Positions 24,140 through 35,000 of a DNA stretch of 64,000 bases are shown here, piece by piece. The translations under genes were made by a program, and so were the position numbers. A model generated the notes under the pieces. The model was given only the letters and a program-made list of their open reading frames with translations, ran no database searches and was not told where the DNA came from. Position 1 is the stretch's first letter. Each line of letters starts with the position of its first letter. The DNA comes from Vanessa cardui (taxonomy: Eukaryota > Arthropoda > Insecta > Lepidoptera > Nymphalidae): positions 1,415,001 to 1,479,000 of the forward strand of contig NC_061152.1 in NCBI RefSeq assembly GCF_905220365.1. Reading direction: 5' to 3'.

Positions 24140-27100
24140 CAAAGCAGAGCAAAGCCACAGGCGACTACCAGTTATTATTATTTTAAAATCTATTTCAACT
24201 GTATATGATCACACACACACACCCACTTTTATAACATATGCTTACACACATGCACGGGTGCCCTGCTGCACTTAAAGGAAGGCTCCAACCTTTCCTGTTT
24301 AGACGAAATAAGCTGAATAAATATATGTATTTTCTTTAGCTGTCCGCTACGTCGATGGTGGTCACCAGTCCGGTTTCAACCACGTCGTCACCAACCCTGG
24401 CGCCGAAAAGCGACTCTTCCAAGTGAAAGGGAAGAAGAACATCAGAGTGAGACAGGTAATAATAAACTATTATTAATTAATTATTTGGTGGTAGGGTGAG
24501 TGAGCCAGTGTAACTACAGGCACAAGGGACATAACATCTCAGTTCCCAAGGTTGGTGGCGCATTGACGATGTAAGAAATAGTTAATGTTTCTTACAGCGT
24601 CATTGTCTATGGGCGATGGTGACTACTTGCAGGTGGCCCATATGCTCGTCCGCCAACCTTTACCATAAAAATAATGTTTTTAATTAATTTGTCTTTATTT
24701 ATTATGTCTAAAAGAGCTGAGATGGCCCAGTGGTTAGAACACGTGCATCTTAACCTATGATTGCGTGTTCACACGCAAGCACCACTATATATATGTGCTT
24801 AGTTTGTGTTTATAATTCATCTCGAGCTCGGTAGTGAAGGAAAACATCGTGAGGAAACCTGCATGTGTCTAATTTCATCGAAATTCTGCCACGTGTGTAT
24901 TCCCCCAACCCGCATTGGAACAGCGTGGTGGAATATGTTCCAAAACCCTCTCCTTAATGGGAGATGAGGCCTTAACCCAGCAGTGACGATTCATCATTGT
25001 TTATTTGTCAATATTAAAACAATAATTATCAATTGAAATTTAAAAATGCGAGATGGAAAACGAAATTATTTTAATTTTTTTTTTCGCAAAAACTACAAAC
25101 TGCACTAATGTATTCTACCATGTTTAAAAAAGTACTTCAAAATTATAATTATTACAATATAGTGCCACAGACGAATACGATTCTACAATTCTTTGGAACT
25201 GATGGTCCGATTTTGGCGGAACTTTCACTAGCAGATAACTGATATAATAAGGAGTAACTTAGACTACAAAATTTTTTTGTTAAATTCAAACGCGTACAAG
25301 GTCACGGGCACAGCTGGTTTATTATTAAGGCCTCCAGACCTATTATGACTCTAAATCAAAATATTTTGTTCCCAGGTGGACCCTCTCATCTCCTCCATGA
25401 ATAAGGGCGATTGTTTCATCCTGGATATTAATAACGATATCCTGGTCTACGTCGGGGAGAAGGCGAAGAATGTGGAAAAGCTGAAGGCTACCTCGATGGC
25501 CAATCAGATCAGAGACCAGGACCACAACGGCAGAGGAAAGGTGGAGACGATTGGTGAGTTTTAAATTTAGAAGATTAAGTGACCAATCGCGTGATAGGCA
25601 CCGTGCAGAAACAATAGAGGGCGTTATAATCCCGACAGTAGTGACACCGTGCGAGTAAAAAAAGAAACTTCCCAGACACATTGGTGGCAGGCTGGCAGCT
25701 GTCAAGTCTGTAAATATGATTTTACAATGATCAAAATTATAAAACATGGTTTTTTTTCCAATTAACAATGAAAGTAATGAGCGCTGCAGATGGTGTTGAT
25801 AATTTTTAGATGGGAACCAGTTATTTGGATGTCTACTAAAAGAAACAACGGTTATAGGTTAGATTCAACGATCGACGAAAATTAAACTGTCTTCCATAAC
25901 AGTTACCCACAAAATTGGTGATTTTTATATAAATAAAATCAAATAGTACTTTTTAAATACTTGAAGGTATACTTACGTGTGTTTTATAACTGCATTTATC
26001 CATTTCACTCTTTTATCCCTAAGCCATGGTATGTGAGTACTATTAGTAGGGAAATAGTAAAATTTTACACCCTTAAAGTTGTTTGGATGTATTACGGCAT
26101 TCAGAAATACAAAAATACATTTCGACAGCTCAAATTATCAAAAATTAACACGATAATTCAGAAATATTTTCCGTTGTTTGACAGTAGAATTTCTGATATT
26201 GAGGGTAAAAGTTTTGAATATGAGTCACGAGATGGCAGAGTCATGGCTACGCACGGTGCCTATAGGTTTTGAAAAAGCAACGTAACTATGTCAAAGTATT
26301 TTATTATTGTACTAACTTATTCGAAACTTCGTAAACTGTCAAAAGAAAAAGAAAAAAATCTATATTGCCAGTGAAAATTATTTTGTTAATTCATCAATTG
26401 ATATACAATCATTTGATAAACATAAACATATATGTATATATAAATATGAGTCAACATCACATACATTACTCTGATCCCATTGTGAGTAGCTAAAGCACTT
26501 GCGTTGTGGAAGATCAGAAGTAACGACGGCACAAACACCCAGACCCGAGACGACGTAGACAACTAATGGTAATCTACATCGACTCGGCCGGACGAACCCG
26601 GGACCTCGGAGTGGCGTACCCATGAAAACCGGTGTACACACCACTCGACCACGGTCGTCAAATAAACATTGAAAATAACATTTTTTACAATTTTTGTCTG
26701 TCTGTTTGTTCCGACTAATCTCTGGAACGGCTTTACTGATTTTGATGGTACTTTTACTGGCAGATGATTCCTTTTTTCTTAAATTCAAACGCGTACAAGG
26801 TAGCACAGCTAGTAATATAAATATGTGATTGTTAATAAAAATAAATCTCTAACCTTGTTTATCTAGTCATCGCGGCCCCATTATCCTAACCCTAGGGCCT
26901 CCTATAGGTTAAAGAGGGCCTCTGATTATATTTATAAGCCGTTAATTAATTACAGATCAATACTCAAGCGAAGCTGATATCCAGAAGTTCTTCACGTTAC
27001 TGGGATCCGGTAGCAAGGACTTGGTTCCCGAAGAAAGCGCTGGTGGTGATGACCAGGTAACTTGAGGATACCAACAAATCAAAACATACTGTAGACTTTT

Positions 27101-30100
27101 ACAAGCACTTTTGAAGCGTCGCACAACCACTTTGTGGAACCAGCTTTCGCCGGCGGTTTTTCCTAACCGATACGACATGGGAATCTTCAAGAAAAGAGCC
27201 TACTCCTTTCTTAAAGGCTGGTATCGCACCTGCAAGCCCCCTGGTGTTACAGTCCATGGGCGGTGGTAGTCACTTTCCATCAGGTGAGCCTCCTGCTCGT
27301 TTGCCACCTATGCCATAATACCACCGGTTCGGAATGTAGATTCTATCGAAGAACCGACAAGAATTACAGTAGTTATTCCTTTTTCAAGACATCAAAATAC
27401 AGTCATGTTAGTTAAATACAATTATATGATCGATTCGGCCGGGAATCGCTCGTGGTGTATCTATGAAAACCGGTGTTTTTTTATGGTATCGGTTGGCGGA
27501 CGAGCATATGGGCCACCTGATGGTAAGTCACCATCACCCATAGACAATGAAGCTGTAAGAAATATTAACTATTCCTTACATCGTCAATTTGCCATCAACC
27601 TTGGGAACTAAGATGTTATGCCCCTTGTGTCTGTAGGTACACTGGCTCACTCACCCTTCAAACTGGAACACAACAATACAACGTCGTATGGTAGAATATC
27701 CTGATAAGCTAGTGAACTTAAGATAAGAATATTTATATATATTGTATATATATGAAACTCCTAGACAGATTTTAATGAAACTTAAAATGCTCTCTAAGTT
27801 TGAATTTTACCTAACTTACAAAGTATTTTTCGAGAAATTCGTAACAAACATACAAACATACACTTACGAATATAGCACACCTGGAAGCCTAAATTGATCA
27901 TAACACTCAAATATAATTCAATCCCAACCATGTTACATAAATACATGTCGAACTGACAACCTTTTTTTTTTTATAAATCGGTTTATTAAAACTTTCAGAC
28001 GTTCGAGAAAAATGAAGAAAAATCCGTCATTTTATCAGAAGTATCTGACAGTTCCGGAAAGTTGAAGATAACTCCATTGACAGCGCCCTTCAGACAGGAA
28101 ATGCTCAAATCACAGGTGAAATATGCAACAACAATAGCCTGTAAATTTCCCACTGCTGGACTAAGGCTCCCTATAAAGAGAAAGTTTGGAACATATTCCA
28201 CCACGCTGTCCCAATGCGGGTTGGTGGAATACACATGTGACAAAATTTCTATGTAATTAGTCACATGCAGGTTTCCTCACGATGTTTTCCTTTACACGAG
28301 ATGAATCACAAACACAAATTAAGCACTTGAATGTTCAGTGGTGCTTGGATTTGAATCCGCAATCATCAGTTAAGATGCACGCGTTCTAACCACTGGGTCA
28401 TCTCGGCTCTCGAAATATGTATTAATAAATATATAATATAAAAAAAACTAAAAATACACGCTTTTTGCTTTTTAAACAAAAAAGTAACGTAATTATTTTT
28501 TTTTATATTCCTGACAGCAAACTCTTTCATTTTATACTCATAACATTTCAAATAGCCAGTCCGCCATTTTGAATGTCTGCCATGTTGGATATAAGTCACA
28601 TACAATTTAATATGTCTTAATTTCAGGAAACATATATATTGGATACAGTAAGCGGCAGTATTTACGTGTGGGTCGGAAAGCAAGCTACACAAAAGGTAGG
28701 TGTATATTTAAATCAAAATAAACTTTACTCGAGTAGGCTTTTACAGGCACTTTTGAATCGTCATTTAACAATTAAGTGAAGCTACCACCGGTTCGGAATG
28801 TAGATTCTACCGAGAAGAACCGGCAAGAAACTCAGTAGTTACTCTTTTTCAACATTCAAAAAATGCAATGTCAAGTTAGTTAAATACAATTATTTAAATT
28901 AATACATCCTGCTTGGAAGTCAACAGGTATTAACTCCACGCTTTTTTTATCAGCTATAAAATCTTGTAATTATTTATTTACTACCTACGACATATAAACT
29001 GTCAACCCTATAAATCATCACATAGCCTGTGTTGAAATTCATCTAAAACGTTTCAGCTGTTTAGTATAGATGAATACTCAAATATAATTAGATAATTTCT
29101 GACTTCTTATCTTAACCACAGAATTCAGAGGCGTCAGTTGATATGGGGGTCCCTCAAGGATCAATTCATGGACCTCTTTTATTCCTCATATACATAAATG
29201 ACTTACTTGTTGGGTACGAACATGATATAGGATCGTTATCTGATGATACCTCCTTAGTTTTTAAAGGTAATAGAATACAGATACAAAATGACGATTTAAA
29301 CAATGCTATCACTGTTATTGTAAGCTGGTTTAGTGTAAATAATCTTAGGTAAAATAAGATAAAAACAAAAATTTCAAAATAGCCTTTAAGGTAGAGTAAA
29401 CTAGATCGATAGATTTATGGAAACATAGTAGAAGCCTGGATAGGTCGTTAGTGTATTATAAACCGTTGGATGTTAAAAAAAATTGTTTTTTTTTTTCAGG
29501 AAAAGACAGAAGCGATGGCGAAGGCTGAACAATATCTGTCATCGAAGAATTATCCATCATGGGTGAGTTTTTTTTTATTTTTTTCTAAGTCACTCATAAC
29601 AAGCAAAGTGCATTTACAGTAATATATGTGTTATACTTGGTAGGACTCTGTGCAAGTCTAGGTAGGTACCATCCACTTAGATAATCTACCACCAAACAAC
29701 AGTACTCAGTATTGTTGTGTTCCGGTTTGAAGGGTCATTGTCACTACAAGCACAAGGGACACAACATCTTAGTTCCCAAATTTGTTGCTGGCTTCTATGG
29801 TCGAGTGGTGTGTACACCGGTTTCCATGGGTACGCCATTCCGAGTCGATGTAGAAAAAGTTAATTAGTTGTCTACGTCGTCTCGGGTCTAGGTGTTTGTG
29901 CCGTCGTTACTTCTGATCTTCCACAACACAAGTGCTTTAGCTAATCACATTGGGATCAGAGCAATGTATGTAATGTTGTCCAATATTATTTATATATAAG
30001 CTGTTACCTGTGGCTTTGCTCGCGTAGAAAATATGAATATATTTATACCTTTTTTTCCAATTAAAAAGTAAGTAAAATGAAATATTATCGAGCGAGCGCT

Positions 30101-33100
30101 ACGACCATCATTTTTCTTTTTGCCTTTACGTGATTAGACCCCTGAAGAACCGCCATACTGGTACAAATGACCAAATTTTTTTGTCATTATCATCATCTCC
30201 CGCTCTATCAGTCTTTAGACTATTTGTGTACTAAAATTTCATTTTAATCAGTCCAGTAGTTTTTGCGTGAAAGCGAGACAAACAGGCAGACAGAGTTACA
30301 TTCGCATTTATACTATTAGTCTGCATTTTTGGACGGTGGTGACCACTTACCAACAGGAGGTACATGAGCTCGTTCTCTTACCTAAAAAGAGCACTTTTTA
30401 GAAGAAAACGCCTGGAGTTAGGCTCGGGTTTAAAGGACACTGATTACTGTAAATAACAGCATTGTAAATCTGTTCATTTGAAAATAGCAACTATGCGAGT
30501 TCCTTGCCGTTTCCTCTCGCTTAAAACTGTATCAAAACGGTGGTAGTATTTAGTTATTGACGAATCAAAATCGACGGGTCTTTTTTTATCAAATTAATTA
30601 GATAAATATTGTATATGCATAGAAAAAGCCAGGAGGCGATCGTTTCATTCCCAAGGTGTGCTATCAAACATAAACTCACTAATTTTACAGCGACTTTTCG
30701 CACACAAGCGTTCCTAAACATTTTTTTTTTAATTTGGCAACAGAAACATTTTGTACGCTTTCTGGGATCTTGTTGTATCGTAATTAACATTTCATTTGAA
30801 AAACAAAATGAGTCGAGATGGCCCAGTGGTAAGAACGCGTGCATCTTAACCGATGATTTCGGGTTCAAACCCAGGCAAGCACCGCTGATTCGTGTGCTTA
30901 ATTTGTCTTTATAATTCATCTCGTGCTCAGCGGTGAAGGAAAACATCGTGAGGAAACCTGCATGTGACAAATTTCATTTATTTAATTGGACTAACGGAAT
31001 TTATAGGCCGTTGTTATTGTTGAAAACAAAATGAATTTCAAACCTCGAACCCAATGTTTCTCAGGTACACGTAGCCAGGATACCCCAGGGAACTGAACCG
31101 GCTATTTTCAAGCAGTACTTTGCGACGTGGCGCGATGTCGGCATGTCGCACAACCGACTCGTCAGGTCTGTAGGTGAGTGTCATATATATATGTATATGT
31201 TGAATAAAAAACCTATCATAATAGGCTATTTGACTGGTTTTTAAAATCCATTTTATATTATTTAGTAAAGGTTAAGGGACCCAGTAAAAGTTGATTTTTT
31301 TATTTCTAGTACATATTTGCCGAAAAATATCATATAAACGTAGTGCGTGTTTTAGTGCGTCAAATTGTAATCTATACTCACCCTTAAAACTCTTACCCTG
31401 TTCGACGGTAGACCACAATAAATGCGTAACTACCGACCAAGTAATAAGCTATTTGACAATGAGAAAAATAAATTGTGAATTACTGTAATCAGTGTATATT
31501 GTGAGTTTAAAAATGGTTATTTACTAACAAAAGTTGAAAATAATATTTAATTTATTCAAAAATCCATAAACAAAAATGCATTTTTTCAAACGTTTGTCTC
31601 GTGACACAAAACGCTCCTGATTGCAGCGCCATATTGTCCAAGTAGCGTTTTTGCGCGCTATTTAAATTTGTAATTTTTAATATGATATTATTCGGCAAAT
31701 ATGTACTAGAAATAACTTTCACTGGGTTCCTTAAGTTCTACTATATATAAAACGGATTTTAAAAACTAGTCAAATAGCCTAAAGTGTTACGTAGTAAATT
31801 AATTGTTCTCCAATATATTAAAGTGACAGTAACGCCATTCTGTAATTTACGATATTATTTCTATAGGTACACGTTTTAACCTGTACAGACTATTAATCAA
31901 TTATTAATCATTAAATATCTTTTTAGACACCTCATACCTTCAGAAACTGGAACCGAGTGCTGTGAAACATCTATACGAAGTGAAAATAGCTTCAAACAAC
32001 ATGTACATAAAAGAAATGGACGACGTCAAACAGGTGGTAAGTAAGAAATTTAAAAATATGTTCTATGTTAAAAATGAAAATTTATACTTATGCATACTTT
32101 TGATAGTATAGTACGACACTTAGATGTAACATCGGCAAATTCAATAAAACCGATTACTGCTGATTCACAACCAATAAAAACAGCTCCCTATCGCGCCACT
32201 CGACGCTATTCGTCGCTATAGATTCTGTCAGTTCAACCCGAGACAGCGAGTGCGTGTAAAGCGACGCGGCGAATTGACGAATATATTAGGTCGTATGATG
32301 TTACAAGTTATTACGTTTGTGTGAAGATCATATTCACATAAGAAATTAATATTGATAATTTGGGATGGCGTACTTAATTCGGATATATAAGCGAACTATA
32401 TATTATATCGCTTATTAGTATAATTAATAATAATAATCATCTAAGATATAGGAAATATACATAGATATATGTATATGTGAAATGATTTAATAAGTGCATT
32501 ATTAAATGCTGAGATGGCCCAGTTGTTAGAACGCGTGCATCTTAACCCATGATCGCGGGTTCAAAACCAGGCAAGCACCACTATATATATGTGCTTAATT
32601 TGTTTTTATAATTCATCTCGTGCTCAATGAAAGAAAACATCGTGAGGAATCCTGCATGTGTATAATTTCATCGAAATTCTGCCACATGTGTATTCCAAAC
32701 CGCATTGGAACAGCGTGTTGGAATATGTTTCAAACCCTCTCCTAAATGGAAGAGGGGGCCTTATCCCAGCAGTGGGAAATTTACAGGCTGTTACTTTACT
32801 TTATTATACCGGTACTTTGTTACAGAATCTGGAGGAAGATGGAACTTACATCTTACAGAATGGAGATAACACCTTCATTTGGTTCGGAAAGGAGACTCCG
32901 ATCACATCCGTGAAGCTGTGGGAGAACATTATAATTGTAAGTACACAACATCAACAGCCTGTAAATTCCCACTGCTGGGCTAAAGGCCTCCTCTCCTATT
33001 GAGGAGAAGGTTTTGGTATTGGTGGAATGCACATGTGGCAGAATTCCTATGAAATTTGTCACATACAGGTTTCCTCACGATGTTTTCCTTCACTGCTGTA

Positions 33101-34043
33101 TTATAAAGACAAATTAAGCACATGAATCAGCGGTGCTTGCCTGGGTTTGAACCCGCAGTCATCGGTTAAGATGCACGCGTTCCAATCACTGGGCCGTTTC
33201 GATTGTAATTATTATATGTTAATAAACAGATGTGGTCCTCACAGTATGTTTAGTCTCTGTGTAAAACAATGGTTCCCACTCCCAAGTGATAAGGTTAAAG
33301 GGAGGGGTGAATGGGAATATTACCGTCATCATGATCATCATCGACATAGTCATTATCGGTACGGTCATAATCATCACCATCATGTTTACCACTATCACCA
33401 CTGTCACCACCACCACAATCACCTCCAACAAAATCATCCTCATCACCACCGCCACCATCTTCACCACCGCCATAACCATCACCATAACCGCCATAATCAT
33501 GACCACCAACAATCACCATCACCGACATCATCACCACCACCAACAATCACCATCATAGCGATAATCATCACCACCAACGATCACCATCACCGACTAATGT
33601 CGGTGATCACCGCCACCATCATCATCACCACCAAGACGCATTATATTATAAAAAATAATATCTAATTTTCTTTAATACGTATCACTTTTTATTCACTTCA
33701 ATTGTCAGACGAAATATTGTTTTATTTCAGCAATTCCTCCGCGACTTCCCACAAGAGAACACGCAGACCTTCAAAGTTGCCAAACAGGGCCTCGAACCCG
33801 ATACCTTTATCCAAGCTTTCCAGAAATGGGATCCCTATATGTGGCAAGTAAGTGAGTTACGTTCAAAAATAAAAATCAAAATAAATTTTATTCAAGTAGA
33901 CTTTTACAAGCACTTTTGAATCGTCATTTTACAATTAAGTAAAGCCACCGGTTCGGAAAGCAGATTCTACCGAAGAACCGACAAGAAACTCACTAGTTAC
34001 TCTTTTTCAACATTAAAAAAATACAGTCATCTTAGTTAAATAC

Positions 34044-34074
<31 letters not shown>

Positions 34075-34884
34075 ATGTATCCTGCCTGGAAGTCAACAGG
34101 TATTATGTTATGTATGTGTTATTTCAAATTCCTGGTTTAAATAAATATTAATGAATGAATTAATGTAATATGGAGCTGAGATGGCCCAGTTGTTAGAACG
34201 CGTGCATCTTAACCGATTATTGCGGGTTCAAACCCAGGCAAGCACCACTATATATATGTGATTAATTTGTGTTTATAATTCATCACGTGCTCGGTAAAGG
34301 AAAACATCGTGAGGAAACCTGCATGTGTATAATTTCATTGAAATTCTGCCATATGTGCATTCCACCAACCCGCATTGGAACAGCCTGGTGGAATATGTTC
34401 CAAACCCTCTCCTTAATGGGAGAGGAGGCCTTATCACAGCAGTGGGAAATTTACAGGCTATTACTTTACTTTTTACTAATGTAACATAAAAATAGACCCG
34501 CTGAGTTTCTTTCGCCGGTTCTTCTCAGGTCAGGGTATTTTCTTTTCCGAACCGGTGGTAGTGTTTCAATTGACCATCAATAAGAAAGTGTAATGCTTCT
34601 ATATTGAATAAAGTAATTTGAGTTTGAGTTTATTCACTACAAACAAAATTACAGCTTAGGATTTAACACAGAAAAAAAAATAAAACAAAATTCATCATTA
34701 TTATTGTTTAACAGTAATGATGCCTCATGGTAAATGTTGCCATATACAAAATCGTTGTAGAAAACATTAAAATGTTTAATAAACATTTAAATGTTATCTG
34801 TATTTTTTATTTCAGAAACAAAATTCGTACGAAATTAACAGGGAAGAGGTTCTGAGGTTCAATGAAATCGAAGATGCAAAATAA
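19339..34884 (+). CDS. Secreted four-repeat gelsolin-family protein (15 exons)
   Basis: Exons: 19339-19449, 21151-21231, 22149-22223, 23034-23229, 24340-24455, 25376-25553, 26956-27056, 27999-28115, 28627-28695, 29500-29562, 31065-31173, 31927-32036, 32826-32936, 33731-33847 and 34816-34884 (TAA). All have GT/AG borders and matching phases, giving about 540 residues. Residues 1-18 (MKLLILWAVIALTASAYA) form a signal peptide. G1 starts at HPAFASAG (about 46) and carries the actin-binding helix QDEAGAAAILTVGLDD. G2 starts with RLFQVKGKKNIRV, the basic region known in gelsolins to bind PIP2, and GDCFILD. G3 is about 290-405 (YILDTVSGSIYVWVGKQA). The fourth repeat, about 406-530 (EEDGTYILQNGDNTFIWFG, then KQGLEPDTFIQAFQKWDP), resembles G6 more than G4. 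Gelsolins sever and cap actin in a Ca-dependent way; secreted forms scavenge actin. Length lies between 3-repeat (about 350) and 6-repeat (about 750) members. It resembles, from memory, lepidopteran four-repeat gelsolin-related proteins. The sequence TTACAG just before A-ATG may be an acceptor, implying an upstream untranslated exon. Confidence 0.92.
19508..19813 (-). mobile_element. SINE-A full copy, mosaic subtype
   Basis: Carries an (ACTTT)n tail but the head-proximal AATCAGCGGTGC and AAAGACAAATTAAG sites of the (GTT)n subtype. Lies in intron 1 of gelsolin gene 1. Confidence 0.8.
19816..19915 (-). mobile_element. LINE-3B fragment
   Basis: ACTTTTGAATCGTCATTTAAC to AACTCGGTACTATTTTTC. Confidence 0.65.
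19918..20098 (+). mobile_element. SINE-A 3' half with (GTT)n tail and terminal hairpin
   Basis: Begins with a 17-bp perfect inverted repeat, then reads to TTTACAGGCTGTTGTTG. Confidence 0.8.
20348..20750 (-). mobile_element. LINE-3B, long copy
   Basis: ATCAAATCAAAATAAACTTG through GGATACCTTGCCCCAAG to GTTGGCGTTTA. Confidence 0.75.
20754..20960 (+). mobile_element. Helitron-like element, 5' part
   Basis: TCTATACATATAATAAAATT start, CTTGACCGATTTTGACAAG middle, then GTCCAGTGACGTGCAG. Confidence 0.6.
20995..21105 (+). mobile_element. RTE-like LINE 3' end with (GAT)n tail
   Basis: GCACTTGGAGAGGCATATG, CCAGCAGTGGACAAAAACGG and a (GATGAT)n tail. It lies about 45 bp before the exon 2 acceptor of gelsolin gene 1. 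A relative lies at 62995-63137. Confidence 0.65.
21383..21568 (-). repeat. Family D, partial
   Basis: GAACTATTCCTTGCATCGTC to GGTGGTACCTACCCAGAC. Confidence 0.65.
21640..21858 (-). mobile_element. SINE-B
   Basis: ATAAATATGAGACAACATCAC to CGACCACGGAGGTCGTC. Confidence 0.8.
22281..22398 (+). mobile_element. Helitron-like family H, 5' fragment
   Basis: CTGTCTGTCCCTGTATGC and ACGCAACGGATTTTGATG. Confidence 0.5.
22399..22656 (-). mobile_element. SINE-A, decayed
   Basis: AGTAACAGTCTGTAAATTTC to GATGCACGCCGTCTCAGC. Confidence 0.75.
22780..23004 (-). repeat. Family D, partial
   Basis: CCATAGACAATGACGCTG to AAAGCCCTACTACTTAC. It ends about 30 bp before the exon 4 acceptor. Confidence 0.65.
23555..23802 (-). 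mobile_element. SINE-A with internal deletion
   Basis: CAACAGTCTCTAAATTTCCC to CACTGTCATATCGGCTC. Confidence 0.75.
23901..24082 (-). mobile_element. LINE-3B
   Basis: ATCAAAATCGAAATAAACTTT to AGTTAAATAAAATTA. An (AT)n run follows. Confidence 0.75.
24083..24137. repeat. (AT)n microsatellite
   Basis: About 27 perfect TA units. Confidence 0.95.
24480..24670 (+). repeat. Family D, partial
   Basis: TTGGTGGTAGGG joined directly to GTGAGTGAGCCAGTGTAAC (internal deletion), through to CCAACCTTTACCATAAAAAT. Confidence 0.65.
24715..24986 (+). mobile_element. SINE-A
   Basis: GAGCTGAGATGGCCCAGTGG to GCCTTAACCCAGCAGTG. Confidence 0.8.
25168..25318 (+). mobile_element. Helitron-like element, 3' part
   Basis: GATGGTCCGATTTTGGCGG to AGGTCACGGGCACAGCTGG. 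Confidence 0.55.
25594..26263. repeat. Possible TIR element with 13-bp perfect ends
   Basis: ATAGGCACCGTGC at 25594-25606 is inverted at 26251-26263. It encloses a 103-codon ORF (25961-26272) with no recognised domain. Lies in intron 6 of gelsolin gene 1. Confidence 0.4.
26430..26660 (-). mobile_element. SINE-B
   Basis: AAATATGAGTCAACATCACA to CTCGACCACGGTCGTCA. Confidence 0.8.
26675..26813 (+). mobile_element. Helitron-like 3' end
   Basis: TGTCTGTCTGTTTGTTCCG to GTAGCACAGCTAGT, with the CTAG-T terminus. Confidence 0.6.
27076..27425 (-). mobile_element. LINE-3B carrying a second LINE tail
   Basis: LINE-3B pieces 27076-27111 and 27323-27425 flank 27112-27322. The insert codes for FKKRAYSFLKG and ends in GGTGAGCCTCCTGCTCGTTTG..CCATAATA. 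It starts about 20 bp after the exon 7 donor. Confidence 0.65.
27477..27713 (-). repeat. Family D
   Basis: TTTTATGGTATCGGTTGGCG to GTAGAATATCCTGATAAGC. Confidence 0.7.
28125..28410 (-). mobile_element. SINE-A starting 10 bp past the exon 8 donor
   Basis: CAACAACAATAGCCTGTAAA to CATCTCGGCTCT. Confidence 0.8.
28711..28972 (-). mobile_element. LINE-3B starting 15 bp past the exon 9 donor
   Basis: AAATCAAAATAAACTTTACTC to TCAGCTATAAAATCTTG. Confidence 0.75.
29143..29352 (+). pseudogene. LINE reverse transcriptase core fragment
   Basis: MGVPQGSIHGPLLFLIYIND, then LSDDTSLVF, are RT motifs; the usual YADD box is LSDD here. About 70 codons in intron 9 of gelsolin gene 1. Probably a Jockey/CR1-type LINE. 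Confidence 0.75.
29637..29792 (+). repeat. Family D, 3'-truncated by a SINE-B
   Basis: TTGGTAGGACTCTGTGCAAG to TTCCCAAATTTGTTGC. A SINE-B follows without a gap. Confidence 0.65.
29793..29998 (+). mobile_element. SINE-B with B-box deletion
   Basis: ATGGTCGAGTGGTGTGTAC to GTTGTCCAATATTATTTA. Confidence 0.75.
29999..30319. other. No firm feature
   Basis: AT-rich intron 10 sequence with ACCTGTGGCTTTGCTCGCG and AAAGCGAGACAAACAGGCAG, phrases common at Helitron-like ends; not delimited. Confidence 0.35.
30440..30573 (+). mobile_element. LINE-3B relative, divergent
   Basis: GTTCCTTGCCGTTTCCTCTCG and ACGGTGGTAGTATTTAG. Confidence 0.5.
30811..30978 (+). mobile_element. SINE-A, 3'-truncated
   Basis: GAGTCGAGATGGCCCAGTGG to GCATGTGACAAATTTC. 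Confidence 0.8.
31222..31781. mobile_element. MITE E pair in head-to-head arrangement
   Basis: 31222-31335 is the left end of one copy; 31445-31781 is an almost complete reverse copy. About 110 bp of other sequence lies between. Lies in intron 11 of gelsolin gene 1. Confidence 0.7.
32110..32385. mobile_element. TIR element I, copy 2
   Basis: Starts GTACGACACTTAGATG; shares ACAGCTCCCTATCGC and GTGCGTGTAAAGCGACG with 10412-10759. The distal end is lost. Confidence 0.65.
32509..32805 (+). mobile_element. SINE-A directly upstream of exon 13
   Basis: TGCTGAGATGGCCCAG to TTACAGGCTGTTACTTTAC. It ends about 20 bp before exon 13, so its T-rich tail supplies the acceptor's pyrimidine tract. Confidence 0.85.
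32950..33201 (-). mobile_element. SINE-A directly downstream of exon 13, inverted
   Basis: ATCAACAGCCTGTAAATTCC to CACTGGGCCGTTTCGA, about 14 bp after the exon 13 donor. Confidence 0.85.
33320..33645. repeat. (CAT/CAC)n trinucleotide tract
   Basis: Imperfect CAY repeats over about 320 bp in intron 13. They create a 172-codon histidine-rich ORF that is not a gene. Confidence 0.9.
33865..34108 (-). mobile_element. LINE-3B starting about 18 bp past the exon 14 donor
   Basis: AAATCAAAATAAATTTTATTC to GGAAGTCAACAGGTATT, with an internal (AT)n run near 34045. Confidence 0.75.
34172..34474 (+). mobile_element. SINE-A full copy, (ACTTT)n-tail subtype
   Basis: GGAGCTGAGATGGCCCAGTTG to TTACAGGCTATTACTTTAC. 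Confidence 0.85.
34491..34632 (+). mobile_element. LINE-3B relative, GAGTTTGAGTTT-tail type
   Basis: CGCCGGTTCTTCTCAGGTC to GAATAAAGTAATTTGAGTTT. Confidence 0.6.
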
Positions 34885-34945
34885 ACTCTAGAAGTTGTGT
34901 AATAATTGTATATTTCTTTTTGTAATCTGCTAACATTGTTATATT

Positions 34946-34951
34946 AATAAA
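34946..34951 (+). terminator. Poly(A) signal AATAAA of gelsolin gene 1
   Basis: A canonical AATAAA lies 62 nt past the stop codon, within AT-rich sequence. It implies a very short 3' UTR of about 80-90 nt. Confidence 0.75.
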
Positions 34952-35000
34952 TACTCATTTTCATACATTGTTCCTTTTTATTATATATTATATACGTATT

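Noticed and set aside
29143..29352. Reverse transcriptase ORF as a host gene
   Set aside because: Short fragment with a changed catalytic box, no start context, and set in an intron among LINE debris.
33147..33665. 172-codon histidine-rich ORF
   Set aside because: It is a translation of the CAY microsatellite plus SINE sequence; overlapping ORFs in other frames are equally long.
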